Shown: positions 36,619 to 47,354, counted from the stretch's first letter. The stretch: 64,000 nucleotides of DNA from G963666945 sp963666945 (GCA_963666945.2 CAXXRT010000010.1:52929-116928), one strand, 5' to 3'. A program made the numbers and translations. Notes: generated by a model not told the origin, from the letters alone.

Positions 36619-38496
36619 ATGATAAGTTATTTACAGATTGAGGACATAAGTAAGAGGTACGGAGAGACAGTTCTTTTTGAAAATATATCGTTTGGAATAG
36701 GTAAAGGAAGCAAAGTTGCTCTTATAGCACCTAATGGTACAGGAAAAACATCATTATTGAATATTATTGCAGGAAAAGACACACCCGATACAGGTAGTGT
36801 GATTTTCAGAAACGATATTACTTTAGGTTATCTGGAACAAAGTCCTGAAGTTAATGATGACAACACCGTTATGGACGAGATTTTTACTGCCGATTCTGAG
36901 GAGATCAAGGTCATACGACAATACGAGAGTATGATGGAGAGTGGTGAAACAGATGGTCTGGAAGAAGTACTGGAAAAAATGGAGCACCTTAAAGCCTGGG
37001 ACTACGAAGCAAAGATAAAGCAGGTACTTTCTATTCTAAAGGTTCCGGATTTCAATCAAAAGATAAAGGAGTTATCCGGTGGTCAGAAGAAAAGAATTGG
37101 TCTTGCCAAAATTCTTATTAAGGAACCTGATTTTTTAATAATGGATGAGCCAACCAACCACCTTGATCTTGAAATGATTGAATGGCTGGAGGATTATCTT
37201 TTTAAGACTAAGTCAACTCTTTTAATGGTAACCCACGACAGGTATTTCCTTGATAGAGTATGCGATGAAATTATAGAGATTGACAACAATACAGTATATC
37301 CATACAGAGGAAATTACACCTATTATCTAGAGAAAAGAGAAGAAAGACTTGCGAACAAAACAGCAGAGATATCAAGGGCACAAAATCTACTAAGAAGTGA
37401 AGCTGAGTGGATGAGAAGGATGCCTAAAGCCAGAGCCACTAAAGCAAAATACAGAATAGAAGCATTCCATAAAACAAAAGAAACTGCTAGTCAGAAGATA
37501 ATAGATAACAAGCTCGATATAGATATAAAAGGATCCAGATTAGGTAAAAAGATTCTTGAAATAGAGAAGATAAGCAAATCATTCGGAGACCTGAATCTTA
37601 TTAAAGAATTCTCATATAAATTTACTAGAGGAGAGAAAATTGGTATTATAGGTAAGAACGGTGCGGGTAAGTCAACCTTCCTAAATATTATTACCGGTAA
37701 TCTACAAGAAGATTCAGGTACTATTGAAACCGGAGAAACAGTAATCTTTGGATACTATAAGCAGGAAGATTATGATATTGATCCAGGTAAAAGAGTAATA
37801 GATGTTATAAAAGATATAGCAGAGACAATTACACTTGGTAGCGGGAAAGTACTTTCCGCATCTAAATTTCTTGAATTCTTCCTGTTTACTGACAAACAAC
37901 AATACTCCTATGTAGAAACCCTTAGTGGAGGAGAAAGAAGACGACTTTATTTAATGACAGTATTAATGAAAAGTCCTAATTTCCTTATTCTCGATGAACC
38001 TACCAACGATCTGGATATAATGACCCTTAATGTGTTGGAGGAGTATCTTAAGTTATTTAACGGTTGTGTGCTTATTGTTTCTCACGATAGATATTTCATG
38101 GACAAAATAGTAGATCACCTCTTTGTATTTGAAGGCGATGGAATAATTAAAGATTTTCATGCAAATTACTCAATATACAGAGATTACAAACTTGAAAAGG
38201 ATAAAATAGAAAAAGCATTACTAAACGAGAAAAAAATAGAAAAAGCACCAACAACGAAAAACAAACCAATTGAAGAGAAACAAAAGAAACTTACTTATAA
38301 GGAAAAAATAGAATTTGAACAACTTGAAACAGAAATTGAAAAACTAACAGAAGAAAAATCTTCTATTGAAGAATTACTTAATAGTGGAACACTTTCTCCA
38401 GATGAATTAGTAAATAAATCCAACCGTATCGGAGAAATAATGAATATTCTCGATGAAAAAGAATTTAGGTGGCTTGAATTAAGTGAAAGAATTTAA
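36619..38496 (+). CDS. ABC-F family ATP-binding protein (Uup-like)
   Basis: The 625-residue cytosolic protein has two nucleotide-binding domains and no membrane helices. The first has Walker A APNGTGKTS, signature LSGGQKKR and Walker B FLIMDEP. The second has GKNGAGKSTF, LSGGERRR and FLILDEP. A linker between them (about 240-310) and a C-terminal coiled coil (about 555-625) fit Uup-type ABC-F proteins, which act on ribosomes or on branched nucleic-acid intermediates. The ATG at 36619 is chosen because the alternative TTG lies in the promoter. Confidence 0.94.
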   Translation: MISYLQIEDISKRYGETVLFENISFGIGKGSKVALIAPNGTGKTSLLNIIAGKDTPDTGSVIFRNDITLGYLEQSPEVNDDNTVMDEIFTADSEEIKVIRQYESMMESGETDGLEEVLEKMEHLKAWDYEAKIKQVLSILKVPDFNQKIKELSGGQKKRIGLAKILIKEPDFLIMDEPTNHLDLEMIEWLEDYLFKTKSTLLMVTHDRYFLDRVCDEIIEIDNNTVYPYRGNYTYYLEKREERLANKTAEISRAQNLLRSEAEWMRRMPKARATKAKYRIEAFHKTKETASQKIIDNKLDIDIKGSRLGKKILEIEKISKSFGDLNLIKEFSYKFTRGEKIGIIGKNGAGKSTFLNIITGNLQEDSGTIETGETVIFGYYKQEDYDIDPGKRVIDVIKDIAETITLGSGKVLSASKFLEFFLFTDKQQYSYVETLSGGERRRLYLMTVLMKSPNFLILDEPTNDLDIMTLNVLEEYLKLFNGCVLIVSHDRYFMDKIVDHLFVFEGDGIIKDFHANYSIYRDYKLEKDKIEKALLNEKKIEKAPTTKNKPIEEKQKKLTYKEKIEFEQLETEIEKLTEEKSSIEELLNSGTLSPDELVNKSNRIGEIMNILDEKEFRWLELSERI

Positions 38497-38500
38497 ACTT

Positions 38501-38605
38501 AGTGTCCCATTCTTCTTGCTCCTTATATTTTTTTAATATTCCTATATAATCTAAATGTGTTTCGAGACCGGATAAGCAGGCACTAATAATGAAGAATGAG
38601 ACACT
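38501..38605. repeat. 105-bp element bounded by 15-bp inverted repeats
   Basis: AGTGTCCCATTCTTC at 38501-38515 is matched, with one difference, by its complement at 38591-38605. The 75 bp between them hold no gene. It may be the remnant of a small mobile element, or a long hairpin at the end of the ABC-F transcript. No target duplication is evident. Confidence 0.5.
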
Positions 38606-38683
38606 GAACAAAACTATATCAATAGTTATATTATATAAAAAGATCCACTGGTATAAAATTGGTACAAATTAGTATCTTTAAAA

Positions 38684-38714
38684 TTGGTAATTAAATTATA
38701 GATATATATTTTTG
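38684..38714 (+). promoter_or_regulatory. Bacteroidota promoter for the PAS regulator
   Basis: A TTG at 38684-38686, then 20 bp, then TATTTTTG at 38707-38714 match the -33/-7 layout. The start codon is 23 bp downstream. Confidence 0.55.
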
Positions 38715-38737
38715 GCTTATATAATTTAAAAATCAGT

Positions 38738-39421
38738 ATGAATGTTGTTGACAATAGCTTAAATACCCTTAACGAAGCAGCCTTTATAGTAACAAAACAA
38801 GGACTTATTGTTTTTTGCAACACACCGGGTATAAAAATGTTTGGATATAAAAACTTTAACGAAATCTGTAATTTAAGAGTCAAAGATTTGGTTCCAGATG
38901 ATTTTGCAGCAATCTTTCCTGACATAATTACTATCGAACATCTAACAAAAGGAGAATATCTCGGACGCGTTAATAAGAAAAAAAATGGAAGTCTTTTTGC
39001 AACTGAAATACTGACTTATTATAAATATATTGGTAATATCGAATATGTTTATGTTCATATACGAATTCCTATTACAGATGAAGAACTTGAGAAAAGACGC
39101 TTAAAACAAAATATTGAAGTTTTAAAATGCGAATTAGAAAAAGAGCGCAATAAAAAAGATCAAATAAATAGTTCCAATAAAAAAACCACTTATAATATAG
39201 CTCAATTTAGTTTTAACATTAGAAAAGAATTCCCAAAACTTACTAGTACTGATTTAAAACTATGTACTCTAATTATTCATAATTTATCCACAAAAGAAAT
39301 TGCAGAATCCTTAAATATTAGCTTAGACGGAGCTTTTGCTGGAAGAAAACGTTTACGTAAAAAACTAAATATAAATTCCTCAATATCATTATCCTCTTTC
39401 TTACAATCGTTTTTAGTTTAA
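38738..39421 (+). CDS. PAS-domain LuxR-type transcriptional regulator
   Basis: The 227-residue protein has an N-terminal PAS domain (about 8-120), a short coiled coil (about 125-155) and a LuxR/GerE-type HTH at the C-terminus (LTSTDLKLCTLIIHNLSTKE, then IAESLNI). No receiver domain is present, so it probably senses its ligand directly with the PAS. Its last 9 bases overlap the end of tilS on the other strand. The target is unknown. Confidence 0.85.
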   Translation: MNVVDNSLNTLNEAAFIVTKQGLIVFCNTPGIKMFGYKNFNEICNLRVKDLVPDDFAAIFPDIITIEHLTKGEYLGRVNKKKNGSLFATEILTYYKYIGNIEYVYVHIRIPITDEELEKRRLKQNIEVLKCELEKERNKKDQINSSNKKTTYNIAQFSFNIRKEFPKLTSTDLKLCTLIIHNLSTKEIAESLNISLDGAFAGRKRLRKKLNINSSISLSSFLQSFLV

Positions 39422-40735
39422 TGTGATTTTTAATATTTTTTCTGTTTTTGTAGTAATACAAAAACGATCATCAAGCCTATGTCCAATTATCCATGCAATT
39501 TTCCCGTCTATTTCAAGAATCCAGACATCCTCTTTTTCTTTTAGACTAAATTTTTTATCAGTAAAGTAATCACTAACTTTTTTCTTCTTTCCTTTCATTC
39601 CAAAAGGATAAAACAAGTCTCCTGTTCTCCATTTTCTAACAATTAAAGGAAATTTAATTTTATCAACATCAAAACATGCAATATTGGATTCTCTGGAAAT
39701 AACAAAATTATTTATATCAAGGTATTCGAGCTTTATACTTATTGGAACATCTATTTCGAAGACACCTTCTTTTATTATATATTCTTTAAATTCTTTTTCT
39801 TTTAAAGGATAAATTATCAGTTGTTCTCTATCTTTTACAAGCTTATGGCTTGGGGAATAGAATTGTTTACCGGCTATTGCGTCAATAGAATTATAAATGT
39901 CATCTATAATTTTACTGCCAAAATTATATTCCTTCAGTATTTCAAATAATATAGTAGGAGTAGCAGGGCTATTAACTAAACCTTCTAAATCAATATAAGT
40001 TACATCTTCTTTAAAACTTACAATAGAAGATTGAATTTCTTTTACCTTACTTTTGAATAATGCTTCAACGTCTCTAAATCTTGAAGTATTTTCAAGCATA
40101 GTTTGCAAAAATACTGGATTAATATCTTTAAAAACAGGGATAATATTATGACGGATTTTATTCCTTATATAATCAGTTTTTATATTTGTAGAATCTTCAC
40201 AATAACTTAATCCTTTATAAGCTAAATAATCCTGAATGTCCTCCCTGCTATATTTTAAAAAAGGACGTATTATTTTCCCGTTTTTCTCAGAAATACCTAC
40301 AATTCCTTTAATTCCGGTTCCCCTTAATAGATTAATAAAGACCGTTTCAACAACATCTCCTGCATGATGAGCAACTACTATATAGTCACAATTTTGTTCA
40401 TCGCATAACTCATTAAACCATGCATACCTAAGCTCTCTGGCTGCCATTTCTATTGATAAAGAATTCTCTGTGGCATACTCTTTTGTTTTAAAGGATTTTA
40501 TAAAAAGAGGTAATGAATATTTATTTGCAAGATCTTTTACAAAGCATTCATCTCGATCTGATTCTTCTCCCCTTAAATGGAAATTACAATGGGCTACGAT
40601 ACAATCATATCCCAAACCTGAAAATATATCAAGCATTGCAACAGAATCAGCCCCACCACTGACAGTCAAAAGAAATCTTGAATTAATTCCTTCAGAAAGT
40701 CTCTCTATATCTTTATTTACTTCTTTAATATTCAT
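39413..40735 (-). CDS. tilS: tRNA(Ile)-lysidine synthetase
   Basis: It modifies C34 of tRNA-Ile(CAU) to lysidine. The 440-residue chain has the PP-loop SGGADSVAML near residues 26-35, the AHHAGDVVETVFINLLRGTG segment and the C-terminal TilS domains (IVRKWRTGDLFYPFGMKGKK). It reads cleanly, unlike the genes upstream, and follows pabB by 36 bp. Confidence 0.95.
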   Translation of the reverse strand: MNIKEVNKDIERLSEGINSRFLLTVSGGADSVAMLDIFSGLGYDCIVAHCNFHLRGEESDRDECFVKDLANKYSLPLFIKSFKTKEYATENSLSIEMAARELRYAWFNELCDEQNCDYIVVAHHAGDVVETVFINLLRGTGIKGIVGISEKNGKIIRPFLKYSREDIQDYLAYKGLSYCEDSTNIKTDYIRNKIRHNIIPVFKDINPVFLQTMLENTSRFRDVEALFKSKVKEIQSSIVSFKEDVTYIDLEGLVNSPATPTILFEILKEYNFGSKIIDDIYNSIDAIAGKQFYSPSHKLVKDREQLIIYPLKEKEFKEYIIKEGVFEIDVPISIKLEYLDINNFVISRESNIACFDVDKIKFPLIVRKWRTGDLFYPFGMKGKKKKVSDYFTDKKFSLKEKEDVWILEIDGKIAWIIGHRLDDRFCITTKTEKILKITLN

Positions 40736-40771
40736 TAAAATCTTTAACTTGCTACTTAAAATAAAAGCATT

Positions 40772-42103
40772 CTATATATTAAATAATTCCTTTATAGCCT
40801 TAGCTTTCAACATACATTCACTATACTCTTTTTCAGGAATGCTCTGCATAGTTATGGCACCACCAAAAGTGCATGACAAATAGGAGTTTTCTTTATTATA
40901 CAATAAACTTCTTATAACCACATTAAAATCAAAATCACCTTCGGGAGAAATATAGCCAACACTTCCAGAATATAATCCCCTTTTTGAAGTTTCAAACTCC
41001 TCAATAAGTTCCATTGCTCTTACTTTTGGAGCACCAGTCATTGAACCCATAGGCCAGGATTTCTTTATAGCTTCAGTCCAATGTACATTCTCTCTTAAGC
41101 TCAGATGTTATTGTTGATATCATCTGATGAACCTGTGGGTAAGTATATACACCACAAAGTTCTTCTACTTTAACACTTCCACTTTCAGCCGTTTGAGAAA
41201 GATCATTCCTGACAAGATCAGTTATCATTATATTTTCAGCTCGTTCTTTAGGATCATTTCTTAATTCATCAATAATATAACTATCCTGACATGCATCAAT
41301 TCCTCTTTTAGCTGTTCCTTTTATCGGTTGAGATATAAGCTTTTGCTTTTCTTTTTTTAGAAATCGTTCCGGACTTGCACACATTAAATATTTTTCATTT
41401 AAACGATAGAATGCGCCATAAGGAAACCGGAGAAATTTCTTTTAATCGTAAATATACTATAAATGGATCTATGGATGCACTATCATCAAAAAATTCCTGA
41501 CAATAATTTATCTCATAAATATCTCCCCTTTTTATATGATACTGAATCTTATTTATTATATCAAGATATTCTGATTTTGTAATACGGGGTGAAAGATTAC
41601 ATTTAATCTCATCTATCTCATAACCAATATCTATTTTCAATATCTCACTAATTACGTCCGCCGGAACAATATCATCAAGATATTGAAATTCAATAAAATC
41701 TTCTTTTTTAAAGAAAACATACTTTGGTCTAAAAAAAATTAAGTAATGGAAAATATAGATTATCAATATTTTCAGAAGCCAGATTCTCTATTTGGTTTTT
41801 AAGATCATAGCTAAAAAAACCAAATAGCCAATCATTATCACTACAACTAAATTCTTTTAAAGTATCAAAACTATTTGAATTGCTTACTATCTCTTCCAAA
41901 CATCCAATACCTGCAAGAAAAATCATATTCAGAGAAAAGACACTTCCCCTCTCCTGCCTGATAGCCATTACTATCTAATATGCAGCTTCTGTCAAAACTC
42001 CTACTCCAAAGTAATAGCTTTGTTACAAAAACTGCATAATTATCAGGTTTATATTTATATATTCTCCGCACAACAATACTTTTCTTTAAAACCTATTAGC
42101 CAT
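40772..42103 (-). pseudogene. pabB: Aminodeoxychorismate synthase component I, frameshifted as given
   Basis: The product would make 4-amino-4-deoxychorismate for folate. Recognisable blocks occur in order: FCILDSNGY-like N-terminus, DWLFGFFSYDLKN, the chorismate-binding GDIYEINYCQ, CASPERFL, QPIKGTAKRG, DLVRNDLS, and MGSMTGAPKVRAMELIEEFE. They lie in different frames. I infer five disrupted sites: near 42085-42091 (two bases), 41918-41922, 41731-41738 (A8), 41424-41426 and 41089-41094. Removing these six bases leaves an open frame of 442 codons, which is the usual size. The start at 42103 is 2 bp after the pepT stop. Sequence error is the likelier cause. Confidence 0.85.
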
Positions 42104-42104
42104 A

Positions 42105-43332
42105 TTATGACCTGGATACCTGCTTAACAATATTTACAATTACATCAACTGCTTTTTGCATTGATTTTACAGGAATATATTCAAATCTACCATGGAAATT
42201 ATGCCCCCCTGTAAAAATATTTGGTGTTGTGCAACCCCATATAAGAAAGACGTGCACCATCGGTACCACCCCTAATAGGGACAATTTTAGGAATAACATC
42301 AACTTCTCTCATGGCATTCTGTGCTAAATCAACTATGTAACGAACAGGTTGAATCTTCTCACTCATATTAAAATACTGATCTTTCAGCACAAGATTTATA
42401 TCCATATTATACTTTCTTGTGAGTTCACGTACTATATTTTCAACAAGATTCTTTCTCCAATCAAATTTTTCCTTATCAAAATCCCTGATAATATACTCCA
42501 ATGAAGTTTCTTCAACTGAGCCTGAGGCAGATATTAAATGAAAAAATCCTTCATAACCTGATGTTTTCTCAGGGACATCATTTTTAGGAAGACTATTAAT
42601 AAACTCATTAGCCAACAGCATAGAATTTATTAATTTATTTTTTGCAGAACCTGGATGCACATTTCTTCCGTTAAATGTGATTTTTGCATATGCCGCATTA
42701 AAATTCTCATACTGCAACTCCCCTATTTCTCCTCCATCTATAGTATAAGCGAAGTCTGCACCGAATTTTTTTACATCAAAATTATCTGCACCCTGACCTA
42801 TTTCTTCATCAGGAGTAAAAGCAATACAAATCTTTCCGTGCTCTATCTCTGGATGACTAATAATATACTCAACAGCAGTGATAATCTCAGAAACTCCAGC
42901 TTTATCGTCTGCACCAAGTAAAGTATTACCATCAGTTACAATTATTGATTCGCCTTCATATTTTTTAATCTCAGGAAAATCTTCCGTTTTTAATATTATA
43001 TTTTTCTCTTTATTCAATACTATATCATCACCCATATATTTATCTATTAATACGGGGATTAACATTTTTACCTGATAAATCAGGACTAGTATCCATATGA
43101 GCAATAAACCCCACTGTTGGAATCTCTTTTTTAGAATTAGATGGAATATATGCCATCAAATATCCATTCTCATCAACATTAACTCCAGCTAAACCAAGTT
43201 CTTCCAACTCCTTAGCCAGAATATTTGCAAAATCAATCTGACCCCGGAGTACTTGGAGTTAATCCCGTCTTAAGTATCAGATTCCGTATCATGTTTCACA
43301 TATTCCAAAAATCGTTCTACAACTTTGTTCAT
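42105..43332 (-). pseudogene. pepT: Peptidase T (tripeptidase), frameshifted as given
   Basis: It would be a cytoplasmic M20 zinc aminopeptidase cleaving tripeptides. The start at 43332 (MNKVVERFLEYVKHDTESD), GFIAHMDTSPDLSG, LGADDKAGV, FTPDEEIG, GGTDGARLSYMGLHTPN and GGHNFHGRFE blocks are all present but in different frames. Extra single bases are inferred near 43269-43274, 43242-43245 (C4), 43046-43050 and 42227-42228. Corrected length is 408 codons, matching the family. Metal ligands H, D and E are all intact once the frame is restored. Confidence 0.87.
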
Positions 43333-43452
43333 CTATATATGTTTTTATTTATACTATAAAACTTAACAATCAAACATAATTCTATAAATGAATTATAACA
43401 TTCATAAATAGAAAGAAAATATGTCAGATTTTATTATTATACTGGAAAATAG

Positions 43453-44150
43453 TTAATTAATATCATCGGAATTAAATCTAAATCCTAAGCGTTTGCCTGT
43501 TCTAATCCTTGAATTTTGAACTTGTTCATGCATTTGAGCTACTGAAGCAATTTTTATATTATCATATGGAGGCACTAAAAGATCGAAGTTCAATGAATAA
43601 TTTATAGCTGTTTCTACCACTTTTCTTAGACTTTCTTTTGAAATAACAGCCTTATCGAAATCTTGTTGTCTAAAACCAATTTGTCTTTTCCCCTCAACCA
43701 GGAAGTGATTTTCTCTATTAATGAAAAATTCTGGCAACCAGATATCCAAGATCTTCCAATCGATTGAATTTAAATGAATCTGACAGAAAAATTATATATA
43801 GTAATCATTCCGGAATAAGCATTATCCGGGCATACCATTACGTAAGGATTGTTCCATATTTCATGCTCACGAAAGAACTGAAAGACATTAGTATGCATAC
43901 TAAATATTAACAAGTCTCCGGCTACTTTAATAGAAATCTCCTTATCACCCCTTTCTTTAACTTCCAAACACACCCCTTTCATCACAATTCCCAACTCTGG
44001 AGTTCATTATTATACTCTTCCGGTAATATCTTTTAATATAACTTTTAACTCTTCAAAAACAGCTTTTGTATTATCATAAACTTTCTGCTTAACCACTGAT
44101 TTATGTTCCAGCGTCTGAAGAATCACCTCCTTCATCTCTGAGTTTGTCAT
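43453..44150 (-). pseudogene. Conserved Bacteroidota hypothetical protein, frameshifted as given
   Basis: Restoring the frame gives 231 codons from ATG 44150. Blocks include VILQTLEHKSVVKQKVYDNT, VKERGDKEISIKVAGDLLIF, SMHTNVFQFFREHEIW, FINRENHFLVEGKRQIG and a basic C-terminus. I recognise the pattern as a conserved Bacteroidota protein, but not its function. Extra bases are inferred near 43724-43728 (A5), 43787-43791 (A5), 43973-43976 (C4), 43986-43993 and 44020. No catalytic motif is evident. Confidence 0.55.
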
Positions 44151-44185
44151 AACATGTAAATTATAATTTATATGTAAATATAAGA

Positions 44186-44222
44186 AAAAAGCAACTACCC
44201 AGATAAAGGTGTTGCCTTTTTT
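44186..44222 (-). terminator. Intrinsic terminator after proS
   Basis: On the minus strand, GCAAC (44215-44211) pairs with GTTGC (44195-44191), with extra inner pairs, and is followed by T6. It lies just after the proS stop at 44241. Confidence 0.65.
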
Positions 44223-44240
44223 ATATAATTTAACATTAGA

Positions 44241-45724
44241 CTAATATGCCCTGGCTATCAAAACTCTTCTTTTAGAAGGTTTGCCTGTAACCATACATTT
44301 ACCTTCTTCCTCAGGCATATCAAATGGGATACATCGGATTGTAGCTTTTTGTTTCTTCTTTAATCTTGTTTTCTGTCTCTACTGTTCCATCCCAATGAGC
44401 AAGAAAGAATCCTCCTTTAGAATCAATAAGCTCCTTAAATTCATCGTAAGAATCAACTGTAGTGATATTTTTACTTCTGAAATCAAGTGCTCTATTGTAT
44501 ATATTCTCCTGAATTTCGTCTAACAAATCAACAACTAGCTGATCTACATTATCTATAGGATAAGTCTCTTTTGTTAATGTATCTCTTCTGGCCACTTCTA
44601 TTGTTCCATTCTCTAAATCTCTCTTACCAATTGCAAGTCTAACCGGAACACCCTTCATCTCATATTCAGCAAATTTCCAACCGGGTTTTTGACTATCTCT
44701 ATCGTCAAATTTGACAGAAACACCTCTTTCTTTAAGCTTACGGACAATCACATCAACCTTTTCTGTAATTGCAACTAATTCTTCAGCCTTTCTGTAAATA
44801 GGTACAATAGCCACCTGAATAGGAGCCAACTTTGGAGAGAAGAACAAGACCGTTATCATCGGAATGAGCCATTATTAATGCCCCCAATGAGTCTTGTTGA
44901 AACACCCCACGATGTAGCCCACACATATTCTTCTTTCCCTTCTTTGGAAGCAAACTTAACATCAAAAGCTTTAGCAAAGTTCTGGCCAAGGAAATGAGAT
45001 GTTCCAGACTGAAGAGCCTTCCCATCCTGCATCATAGCTTCAATAGTATAAGTATCAACGGCACCTGCAAATCTTTCACTCTCACTCTTATATCCTTTAA
45101 TAACAGGAACCCCCATCCATTTTTCTGCAAAACTCAGCATAGATATTTATCATTTGCTCTGTTTCTGCAATAGCTTCTTCTTTTAGTAGCATGAGCAGTA
45201 TGACCTTCCTGCCATAAAAATTCAGCAGTACGCAAAAACATACGGGTTCTCATCTCCCATCTCATAAGCATTTGCCCACTGATTACACAGAATTGGCAGA
45301 TCTCTATATGATTGTATCCAGTTTTTATATTGAATTCCATATAATAGTTTCAGACGTAGGGCGAATAATAAACTCCTCCCTCAAGACGAGCATCAGGGTC
45401 TACAACAACACCTTTCCCATTTGGGTCATTCATCAACCTATAGTGCGTAACAACAGCACACTCCTTAGCAAACCCTTCAACATGTTCAGCTTCTTTACTT
45501 AAAAATGATTTCGGAATAAGTAACGGGAAATAAGCATTTACGTGACCTGTTTCCTTGAACATTTTATCAAGTTGCTGTTGTATCTTTTCCCATATAGCAT
45601 ATCCGTAAGGCTTAATAACCATACAACCCCTAACTGCCGAATTCTCAGCCAAACCAGCCTGAGCAACCAGATCGTTATACCATTGAGAATAGTTTTCTTC
45701 TCTCGATGTTAAAAATTTCGCCAT
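44241..45724 (-). pseudogene. proS: Prolyl-tRNA synthetase, frameshifted as given
   Basis: It would charge tRNA-Pro. Class II motif regions are visible across frames: YAIWEKIQQQLDKMFKETGH, RPTSET with IIWNSIKNWIQSYRDLPI, RTRMFLRTAEFLWQEGHTAH, WATSWGVSTRLIG, IMAHSDDNGLVL and the C-terminal VTGKPSKRRVLIARAY. Eight extra bases are inferred: near 44346-44350 (T5), 44833-44842, 44881-44885 (C5), 45129-45132, 45181-45184 (T4), 45261-45264, 45321-45331 and 45378-45380. The corrected 492 codons match the short type of ProS. Since this gene is normally essential, real inactivation is unlikely. Confidence 0.9.
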
Positions 45725-45774
45725 TTCTAAATAATTTGGTATATATATTGTTATACTTCTTAAAAAAGCAGCCA

Positions 45775-45782
45775 CAAAGGTA
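45775..45782 (-). promoter_or_regulatory. -7 box for proS
   Basis: Minus-strand TACCTTTG, a near-ideal Bacteroidota -7 element, lies about 50 bp before the proS start. No good TTG -33 is visible. Confidence 0.45.
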
Positions 45783-45903
45783 TAAATTTTTAACAAATAT
45801 AATAAAATGCATTTTTGAAAAGATTCTTAAAATATTATACAATATTGGCACGATATTTGATTTATATTAATCAAAACCCATGAATATAAAAAAGGGAGGT
45901 CTT

Positions 45904-47339
45904 ATGAAAACTTTATTCTATATCAGCGTAATTGCATTGATTGTTACAAGTTGTTCTTCTTCACAAATACACTACAGGTATTGGATACGAAGACGATTTG
46001 TATTACAATCCTAAAGAAAAAGCCCCTTGTAATACAAGAGGTAGAGAAAGAATTACCGGATGTTTCAGTACAAGAAAAAAATGAATTGCTTGAAATCGCA
46101 AAAAAAACAGTTAAAGCAGATCCTGAAAAATATCCGGACATAACCAGTTTAGACAAAATCGAGATTGAATCGGTAGAATACAAAACAAATCCCGAAACAG
46201 GGGCTATCGATACTATTATTCAAATAATGAGTCAAGGCTACTGGATTAATGGATTTAGGGGAAGCAATGCAGAACTTGAGGAAGCGATGAGAACCATTGA
46301 TCAATACCCTAATGGATTCGGTTATTTCGGTCATGGCGACAATATTGGTGAAAACCTTTCATTCGATTCTGACTGGAACGTATACACCCGAGATGGTAAA
46401 TATTGGTGGTTTCCAAGAGTAACCAACCTTACTATGTATAACCAGTTTATGTTTGGTAGATATCCTCGTTACGAATGGACAGTTATCTGGGATAGTCCAA
46501 ATTACGATTATTGGGATTTTGATTTCCATTTTGGATATAGTTCATATTGGAGATGGAGAACCTACGATCGTTGGTATTATAGGTCATATTGGTACGAGCC
46601 TTATTGGCATTATTCTTATCATGTCGATCCTTGGTATCATTATAACAGCTGGTATGATTATCCTTATTACAGGAGAAATTATAAAAGACATAGTGATCCT
46701 AACTGGTACAGAAACAATTATCGTTACGGCCCAAGAAGATCTATGTCCACCCAAACATTAAGAACACCTACTAATACCTCCAGGTATAGCCCTTCTGGTA
46801 GTTTAAAAACCCTACAAAGAGGAACCACAACAAGAAACAGAAGTGTTGTCCCAACAAGACGAGGTAGTACAACTATTAAATCAAGAACAGGAACAAGCGG
46901 AGTATCGCCTAGTGGAACAGGTTCTAAATCCAGATACAGATCTACAGGAACTACTGTCAGGTCAAAATCCGGAGGAGTTAAAACACAAAGTAGATATAGT
47001 TCACAAAGCACAAGAACAAGATCTACAACAGGAAGAACAACTACTACACAGAGTAGAAAGACTCCTGTAAGGAGATACAGCAAGCCAAGATCAACTTCAA
47101 GGCCAAGCTACAACAAATCCAAATCAGGTAAAACATACCAAAGAAGTAGTGGTAGAAAAGATAGTGGTAGTTCTTACAACAGAGGTTCTTCAGAATCCAA
47201 CAATAAATCGGAATCAGGTAGATCAAGAACTTACAATCCTTCTTCAAGAAGCCGATCAGGAAGCAGCAGTGGTAACAGTAATAGAAGTAGTTCTAGATCA
47301 AGAAGCTCCAGTTCATCTTCAAGAAGTCGTACACGCTAA
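45904..47339 (+). CDS. Lipoprotein with Trp/Tyr-rich middle and Ser/Arg-rich tail; two frameshifts near the 5' end
   Basis: The true start is the ATG at 45904, after a good GGGAGG ribosome site, giving a lipoprotein signal (MKTLFYISVIALIVTSCSSS). Extra bases at 45965-45967 (AAA) and 46023-46026 (CCCC) split the frame; when corrected it is 478 codons. The middle (about residues 140-265) is packed with W and Y in short repeats such as YWYEPYWHYSYH. The last 200 residues are low-complexity S, R, T and G. I know no function. Surface or matrix association is a guess from the composition. It sits 15 bp before the FadL-like gene and is probably co-transcribed. Confidence 0.7.
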
Positions 47340-47354
47340 TAAAAAATAATTACC

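Noticed and set aside
45856..45875. TTTGAT-N8-ATCAAA as an FNR box before the lipoprotein gene
   Set aside because: The spacer is 8 instead of 4 bases, and the sequence lies in the error-prone patch.
41089..46026. A region of gene decay or a recombination scar
   Set aside because: All inferred changes are single extra bases at regular spacing in both strands and hit proS; no nonsense substitutions, deletions or mobile-element sequence were seen.
46724..47083. Long minus-strand open frame opposite the Ser/Arg-rich tail
   Set aside because: It is the mirror of a low-complexity sequence (Leu/Val-rich only because S/R/T codons are read backwards); no start context or homology.
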